NCBI GenBank assembly: GCA_013400115.1
Contig: VXBP01008521.1
Coordinates: 171,544-235,543 of the forward strand
Source of the DNA: Rhinopomastus cyanomelas
Lineage: Eukaryota > Chordata > Aves > Bucerotiformes > Rhinopomastidae
Reading direction: 5' to 3'
Length of the DNA: 64,000 nt
Each line of letters begins with the position of its first letter. The stretch's first letter is position 1. Under the pieces are notes generated by a model, which did no database searches, was not told where the DNA came from, and worked only from the letters and a program-made list of their open reading frames with translations. Positions 56,641 to 64,000 of the stretch are shown here, one piece after another. A program made the translations under genes and the position numbers.

Positions 56641-59600
56641 GGAAGGGGGACAGCGAGGAGCTACCCTAGCACCCACTGACACCCCAGCCCCAGGAGAAGT
56701 CTTGCTGGGAGGTTGCCCACCTTGTGGAACAGACCCAGTGCTGACAGAGGGGTTGCTTGCAGGCTGATGCTGAGCAATATGCAAGAGATATCCAGGTTCT
56801 GGGACATTTCTCCATAGCCCTCTGCCTGCTCCAGTCCCAGCACGCTGCTTCCCCCCCGACAGGGCCAGCTTTCTATCACAGCTTCTCCTAGAGGAAGACC
56901 ACAGCTCTTGAGCTCTTCGCTGAGTTCCCAAGTCAGTTCCTGTTCACATTCCCATTCCCAAGGAGGTTTCTTTCCGTTGGGGAGGAGGCAGCACACAGCC
57001 AGCAAGGAAGTGCCTTGGCGCGGAGGCCCAGTGCTCCCAGTATTGTTCCTTTGTGCAGGAGACAGGACAAACCACTGCCGCTCTGCACCTTGCCTGCAGC
57101 CACCGATGCCCCACTGTGGGCAGGAGAAGCCTCATGCCAGAAGGGCAGCACTCAGACCCCAGAGGTGGCAAGGATCAGCAGGGCATCTCTGCCTGTCAAG
57201 CTCAGCTTCCCAGCCAGCCATCACTACCTGGGTGTGGGGCAAACTGGGATGACTGGGACAAGAAGCTGGTGGGGCCAGGAATGCCAGTTTGGAAAGTACC
57301 TGCTCCTCCCAGCACGGCTGTCTGTACAGCTATGGAGCAACTTGGTGTTCTCCAGCCCGGAGGGTTTTTAGAGAAGAGCCAACCATTAATGATCACACTT
57401 GATCTCTGACAACATCCCAGAACAGTGGAAGATTTGCTGAGGGGCCACTTGGCGCACATGAATCATCTCCTCCCTGCAAACAAGGGCCCCTTGAGTGGGG
57501 CGGATGCGGGAGTGCAGCACCTCTGACAAGGCATCTAGCAATGTCAGCAAGAGCTCGAGTTCCTGGGGCTGGCTCCTGAATGGACAGGAGCCCCACACAC
57601 ACCCCAGCCCTCTAGCTGCCCCAGTTGGTGTCTGTTCCCACCCCTCTGTGATTAATACCCTGGCAGACATCCTTGCTACTCTAAGCAGGGCCCAGCTCAG
57701 GTGGCACAGCACCCCCTGGCATTGTGGAGCTCAAACATTCTGACTTTCTTCTGAAACTCCCAGCACCACCTCACTACATGCCTCACCAGGCCAGGCTGCA
57801 GCAGGCAGGGCAGGGACACACACACCCAGAGGATCCCATTGCTGTGACCTTACAGTAATTAATACCCTTAGTTGACAAGCTAGGAAAATCAATCCTGGGA
57901 GATGAACACGAAACCTACTTGCTCAAGGAGGACAGAAGGTCCCCCCCCCAGCTCTCCTTCCCTGCACAGTCACCCAATGGTATCTCTCCTTACATGAAGG
58001 AGCCTGTGGATTTCACAGGGCCCTTCAGTTCTGCTCCAGCCCCAGGAGAAGGAAAGATGAACAACTGGAGAGCTTAAATAGCAAGAAGGCTGCCTTAGCT
58101 GTGCCTGCTGTGTCCCCAGCCGATCCAGACACATAGCCCAACACTGACTGACAGCAGCTTGGAGAGGGGATTTTTCCCCCTAGCACAGCTCCAGCCGCAA
58201 GGCTAGCTCCACCACGTTCATCGGCACTCTGTGAGGGGTCCTGTGTCTGACCCCACTGCCTTTGCCAGCAGTGGAGTGTCTGCCCAGTATAAATAGCTCT
58301 GCAGAAAGCCTTATCGCATGACCTTGCTCCCAGCCACTGTCCCACCTCAGCAGGGACTGGCCAAGCAGCAACTCAAAGTCGGGGTGAAGTGGCAGAGCCA
58401 CGCTCTGTCTCTTTGTGCCCCAGCAACCTGTGCTCACACCCCTGCCAGCTCATACCCTAGAAACCATCACTCACTGCCATGAGGCCAGGCAAGACTCTTC
58501 TCCACATAACTAGATTAAAGAAGAAACTGAAAAACAAGGGGACCATGGTGGTTCCCTTCCCACACACCTGGAAGAAACCCTGGAGCAGCCCTTGTTTGGC
58601 TGAAGGGTATGTCCTGCCTTGCAGCAGCTTGCACCAAAGCACAGCAGCTTCACAAGGGATGCTGGTAATGACTAACAGGCTGATTAAATCACCCACAAAC
58701 ACCTCCCATGACCCAAGCAGATAACAACCCTCGGGTGCCCCATGCTCTATTGCTGCTGCTCCATCCCTGCTGGAGAAGCCCTTTCTCTGCCTCCTGAGAT
58801 CTTTGCAGCAGTTTGCTTTAGCTCCCCAAGAGCAAACTTTATCCCTGTAACCGAAAAAGGCTACAGCTGTCCTCACATCAGCAGAGCAGGGGGTGACTTC
58901 AGGATCACCCTGTTACTGCTGAGCACAGCAAAAGGTCAAGCAAATACAAGCAGTCAGATGAGATATGGCTAAGTGACCCTGCTTGTGTTCCCAGGCAGTG
59001 CATGGGCAGCCTCCGTGCTCTGCCCCAGACCCCATGGGCTCCCAACTCCAGGTACAAGTTGCTTCCAGCCACAGCTCTGCCCCATCAACACAATTAAATC
59101 TGCAAATACACATGGACCAGATTTGGTAATTCAGCACCTCCAGGCTCTGTTTCAAAACTCAAGGTCAGGCTCTACGGGATGCTCTGCCAGGCCAGCCTAG
59201 GAGCAGGGCTCAGAGGCTGCTGGCTGGGGATCACTTTTAAATAATGAATGAAAAAAGAGAGGTTTGAAATGCCCTTTAAAGGAATAGTCAGGCAGGGGTG
59301 AGACCTGCTGAGTAATGTATAAAAAACAAGCTTCAGGCAGAGGGGAGATGTTAGGATTAGTCAGAACCCAGAATAAACTGTGTTTTCTCCAACCAAAATT
59401 TTGGTGTCGACCTTTTCCAAACAAACCCTGCAGTGCAGAGAGCAGCAGGTTGGTCTGGGCTCCCCTCCAACACTGGGAGAAGCCCTGGGACTGGTGCTAC
59501 AGCCATCTGCCCACCCCATCACAATGGGCAAAGCCCTGGGAAGCCTCCCTGGGTCACACCTTCCTACCTGCTGCTATCACAAAGCTGGGGCCACCTGAAG

Positions 59601-60924
59601 CTCTCGCCTCTCTGCTGCCCTTTGTCTCCAACAGACCTCAGCCTCCAGGACATCAGAAATTACAGCTAATTGTAGGTGCCCTGATAGGAAACCTGCTGAC
59701 TCAGCACTCAGGGCTGATGACTGTTCTCCCATGGGCATGTCCTCCCCACTGCCCCATGCCCAGGCAGGCAGGGATATTTACCACCCAGGGTCAGACACTC
59801 CAGCCCCACTGATGAGGGTAAAAGCTCTCTGCAGCCCAAAAAACTGCTCTCTGTGCCCTGTGCATCCACCTTCCACAAAGCCAAGACCCTAAACATTTTG
59901 TGTACCACGTGCAGCAGGCAGAGGCGAGAGGCAGGTGGGCTTGCAAGGCTGTTTTCAGGAAGAAGAAAGCGGCTGTGCCTGGACCCTGGGAGGCGGAGGA
60001 TGAAAGCAACGTTCACGGGCTGGGGCATGCAGGGCACGCCTGAGGCCCTCTGTGTTTCAGGGCTGGGGCTGAGCTGCCCCGGAGGACCCTTGGAGTGCAG
60101 GATAAGCGTATTTTCTCAGCTGAGAACAGCCCTTCCGTTTCCTTCCCTTGCCCGACTCCCGGAGCATCAGGTGCAGCAGCGAGGCCACCCTATAGCATTT
60201 CCTACCCACTTAACCCCTGCGGGGCATGGCCAAGGAGCTGGGAAAACCAGTTCATGCCATTGGGAAAGCTGACACACGTGAGGAGCACAGGGGAAGCTGT
60301 GACTAGTCTGTCTATTGCCCGTGGCTCTGTCAGACTGGTTCACCATATCTGCTTTAACTCCAGGAGACACGAGACAAAAGCCAGCTATCAAACCTGTTGC
60401 TATACAACTTCTGTTTCTGCCTTTGTCCTCTGTGATCTCAGTTTCCCAGAGCATGAAATGACATAAAATGAGGGGCTGAACCCACTGGGCAAGGAGACAA
60501 AAAGGGGCTGCTCCCCCTCACCAAGTTGGGTGGTTTTAATGTTCAAAAGAACCCCCAGAAGAAAGCCAAAGCCATTCTTCAAGCTGTTCCTTACACATCC
60601 CCTGCTAATTGATAGCAATTGGAGCGTACCTTCATCTCTCAGAGCTCCCCTCTATCACTTCCAGAATCACATACACATGAAACCCACTTCAAAAAAAAAA
60701 AGCGTATTCTGAGCATGGAAACCCCAACAGCAAAGATCTGTTTTTGTTCCAAACTCTTATGAAATGTCAGTGTTTCCCCTTGTCTGCCAAAGAGGCTGCT
60801 TTGATGAAAGGCTACTGGGAGCACAAAGGGAAGGGGCTGCAGCAGTGAGTCCCTGGGGTGGGGAGAACCTGAGCACGGGAAGGCCAAAGAAGTTATTTTC
60901 ATCCTTCTCCACTGTGGTGGCTGC

Positions 60925-61185
60925 AAAGAGACAAGGGGCAATAGGTGTAAGCTGGAACATAGGAGGTTCCACACCAATATGAGAAGGAACTTCTTCACAG
61001 TGAAGGTGACAGCACTGGAACAGGCTGCCAAGGAGGGCTGTGGAGTCTCCTTCCCTGGAGATATTTAGGACCCACCTGGATGTGTTCCTGTGCAACTTGG
61101 TCTAGGTGATCCTGCTCTAGCAGGGGGATTGGACTAGATGATCTTTCAAGGTCCCTTCCAATCCTTACTGTTCTGTGATTCTGAG
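60925..61185 (+). mobile_element. CR1 LINE copy in AFAP1L1 intron 1
   Basis: The plus-oriented 3' part of CR1 includes GAAGGAACTTCTTCACAGTG and GGAGTCTCCTTCCCTGGAGA, and ends GGTCCCTTCCAATCC and GTTCTGTGATTCTG. It closely resembles the inverse of the copies in GRPEL2 introns, so it belongs to the same subfamily group. Confidence 0.93.
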
Positions 61186-64000
61186 CTTCCTGAATGCTGC
61201 ATGCTCTTGGTGGGTGTGGGTGGCAGATCCTGCTCCCTTCACCCCGCAGGTGCCCTGGCTGGGGGTGCCAGCCTCTTGTTTGCAGTGGTGGTGGGGCAGG
61301 GCTGGCACAGACAATACAGAGCTTCTTGTGAGATTTCCAACCAATTGTCCTGCTGCTGCTCTGGAAAAGTGACATTTAATACATATTCACAGCACTGATA
61401 GCTGGCCATTCATTTTGAGGCTCCTTATATGCAAGAGATGTTTGTCTCCCAGGAGAAAGACTGTGCCAGATTAGTGTCGGGAAGGGTTAAGGGTTAGGAT
61501 GTGAGTCTGGGATGCCAGAAACCACTTCAAGCCTCCACTCAGCTAAATCATTATCTTCTGTCCCTAGCAAGTTATCTGGCTACTGAACAACAGGCAAAGC
61601 TTGAGTCAAGTCCAGTTTTCACTCTCTGGCCTCTGAAAATCCTTCCCACTGTCTGGGATGAGACAACTTCTTCAAAACTTTATACATAAAGTTTTCCTGG
61701 GCTGGGATAAGAACCACTGGCCAGCTGCAGGGCCACAGGACTTCAGGCCCATCAGGGCTCCATAGCGAAGGGCATGTCAGCCTGGAGCTCAGCACATTTG
61801 CACCGGAAAACAGCATTTCCAGGTCAAGAGCAAACATGGGAAAGAGGCAAGTTTTCCAGACAGCCCAGGCACATAGGATAGTCTCAGGGTCCCTTGCTGG
61901 AGGACACTACCCTCACAGCAGGTAGTAAGGGCACCAGCCTGCTCTTTCCTTTCTCCAGCAGCCCCTGCACCAGCAGGCACCTGTGACAGGCAGGGCAGAT
62001 CTGTGCCCAATGGAGCAGCCAGGGTGGCTTCAGCTGGGGTCCATCCACCTCCCACAGCTAAAGGCAGGGTTGCACACTGAAGGGTATCAGGAGATAATGA
62101 GGGACAAAAAACTCCAGTCCCTCCCTGCTCCCCTTAGCATCAGCATCCCTGGGGATACTTTGCCCTCCACAGTGGGGCCAGGACAGCCCATGGTGGGCTC
62201 AGCCTTCCTCCCCACATGCTCATGGGCTATAAACAGGCAGTGGCCACGGGCAGCTGAGTTTCCAGCGGAAGGAATGGCTGCAATGTGGGGGAGAACTCCA
62301 CACTTGCCTGCCGTGCTAACAGCTGGCCCAGTCTGTGCTTCTCACCCACTCAGCACCCCATTCCACCCAGCTACGTGCACGGGGTGGGTGGGATTCCTGC
62401 TGCCAGCTCACAGGCGGCAGGTCAGGAATGATCCGGGCTCCTTCCCGCCAACGCCACAGCCTCCCCATTCCTGTGGGCGAGCTGGAGCCAAGTTTATCCC
62501 TGATACATCTTGGCCGGCTTTGCTGGATTTAGACCTCAGATAAGTTTGGTGCAGGACCTAAATTCTGGTAGCACAAAAGGTCAGGGAAGAGCCACTAATG
62601 AGGAGAAGCCATGTGTAAGCACAGCCCTGCTACAGCACAGGCTCGTGGCACAGATCACCTCACAAATCATAGAAACATGCCCTTCTTCATTGGTGCAACC
62701 TGAAACTACTGTACAAAGAGCCCACAGCACCAATTCACCCAATTAGCTTCTAGTGTGGAGCTGAGTCTTGAGTAGGTGCTGCCCAGGCTGCCAGGGTAGG
62801 CAGCAGGCTCAGCCAGATCATGGAAAGTGATGCAAACATTGGGAGATCATAAAGCAAGCGGAAGTCAGGATATACACAGGGCCTGAGCAGAGCTCCAGGT
62901 GAAGAAAGGGGCTGCTTGACAGCTTGTAAAGGCTGGGAATAGGGCACAGAGCTCCTATGCACCAGAAAAGACCCCCAACCTTCCCTCTGCCAGCCACAGC
63001 CCATGGCTCTGGGTGATGAGCCAGAGGGTCTGGAGGATATTTACATTAGCAAAGAGGCATCCAAGTGCCAACAGCAATTCATTACAAGCACTCAGAGCAA
63101 AGCAAAGCAGCAATGCACTGCTGCTTCTGCCATAGCAGGCACCAGTGAGGGGATTAAAACCACACAGCAGCTCTCCTCTGGCAGGGCCAGCCCATGGAGA
63201 GGCCACACCATGCCTAAGCCCATCTCCATCATGCTCCAGGATGGTCTCTGCAGTGTGCTGGGCTCCCCTGCCTTTCCCTGTGATGACGTCCTGGGTTTGA
63301 CTTCTGGGTAGGATATGATCAAAATAACCTCCCACCAGCTCATACAGCAAAGCTGAGACCCTCTGCTCTCTCCTCTTGTGCTCTGGGACTTTGAAGGTTA
63401 GCTCTGCAACCACATGTCATTCAACAATCCCTTCTACAACAGCACCCTACTTCAGAGTTGGCAAAGCCTCTCTGCCTGCCACCTGTCAGGCAGGGTGAGC
63501 ACAGCCCTCGGGGGAAAGCTGTCCCTGTCATTGTTCCTGTCTCCTCCTGGGCTGCTGGGCATTGTGCTCCAGGCACTGACAGGGTGAGCTACAGCCCAAG
63601 AGAAACTCCTTACAACTGTGTTTCCACAGCGGAAACACCACCCCATCCTTTTACTTCACCATCGATCTTTCTGGTGCTGACCCAGAACTGCAGACACAGC
63701 ACTGCCTGGGCTGCTTTCGGACTTCAGTACGGTCCTAGATGAGGTCCCATCTTACAGAGCCGAAACAATGTCCCGGCGCCGTTATCACTTTTAGCTGGAG
63801 CTCCTGTTGTACCTCCAAGGCCAGATCAAAGGCCAGGATCCTTGTGCTGCACCATGTCACCACCAGCTTCTCCTCTGCAGCCCCAGGAAACCACTGGGCA
63901 GCAGCAACCACCTTCTCCGTGAAGGCCTCCCCCTGCTCCTTCCAAGGACCTGCCAGCCCCAGCAGAAAACCAGGACCTTCTCTGCAAAGTTGGCCCGAAG

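Larger units (their letters stand above)
52190..64000 (-). other. Presumed AFAP1L1 intron 1 (window edge)
   Basis: Just upstream of exon 2 no ATG exon matching MDRGQ with a following donor could be found up to 64000, and no CpG island is present. In human, intron 1 of AFAP1L1 is very long, so exon 1 and the promoter probably lie beyond the right edge. Candidate enhancer islands are 56455-56640, and AT-rich patches around 58285 (TATAAATAG) and 59225-59410. One CR1 lies at 60925-61185. Other open frames are unrelated to known families. Confidence 0.55.

Noticed and set aside
58288..58296. TATAAATAG as a core promoter
   Set aside because: No exon, CpG island or initiator follows on either strand; at most a MEF2-like intronic site.

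Overview
This is avian nuclear DNA. It contains many CR1 LINE fragments with the typical bird 3' tail, has compact introns, and carries four vertebrate protein genes in the order and relative orientation of human 5q32. The species cannot be told from the window. A run of 30 C followed by one N (19406-19436) marks an unresolved spot in a draft assembly.

Layout from left to right. Positions 1-2600 are non-coding flank, facing CSNK1A1 in the human arrangement. Positions 3095 to about 12920 hold a minus-strand non-coding gene inferred to be the bird counterpart of CARMN/MIR143HG. It contains miR-143 (3770-3858) and miR-145 (3350-3436), both with mature arms matching the known vertebrate miRNAs as remembered. 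A TATA/CCAAT/E-box promoter with a first exon and strong splice donor lies at 12754-13045, a CArG plus MEF2 module at 7270-7450, and a poly(A) signal at 3095-3100. Positions 13085-21200 are gene-free but contain several AT-rich islands that look like regulatory elements. IL17B (plus, 3 exons, 21266-23093) converges on PCYOX1L (minus, 6 exons, 23910-26838). GRPEL2 (minus, 4 exons, 32616-41121) follows with a 3' UTR of about 3.7 kb, and then AFAP1L1 (minus, exons 2-19, 44339-52189). The first short coding exon of AFAP1L1 was not found, so 52190-64000 is read as part of its intron 1.

Functionally the miR-143/145 host gene is a smooth-muscle regulatory locus, and AFAP1L1 is an actin-associated adaptor. 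IL17B is a secreted cystine-knot cytokine. PCYOX1L is a FAD-dependent prenylcysteine-oxidase-like secretory protein. GRPEL2 is a mitochondrial Hsp70 nucleotide exchange factor. They are syntenic neighbours, not a pathway.

I found no unknown gene system. The observations most worth checking are the complete-looking CARMN promoter and first exon, the unusually close miR-143/miR-145 spacing, a serine in GRPEL2 at the position of the human redox cysteine, a CR1 flanked by 63-bp direct repeats, and a nested CR1 pair. All gene identities come from translating spliced exons by eye and comparing them with remembered family sequences; no database search was possible.
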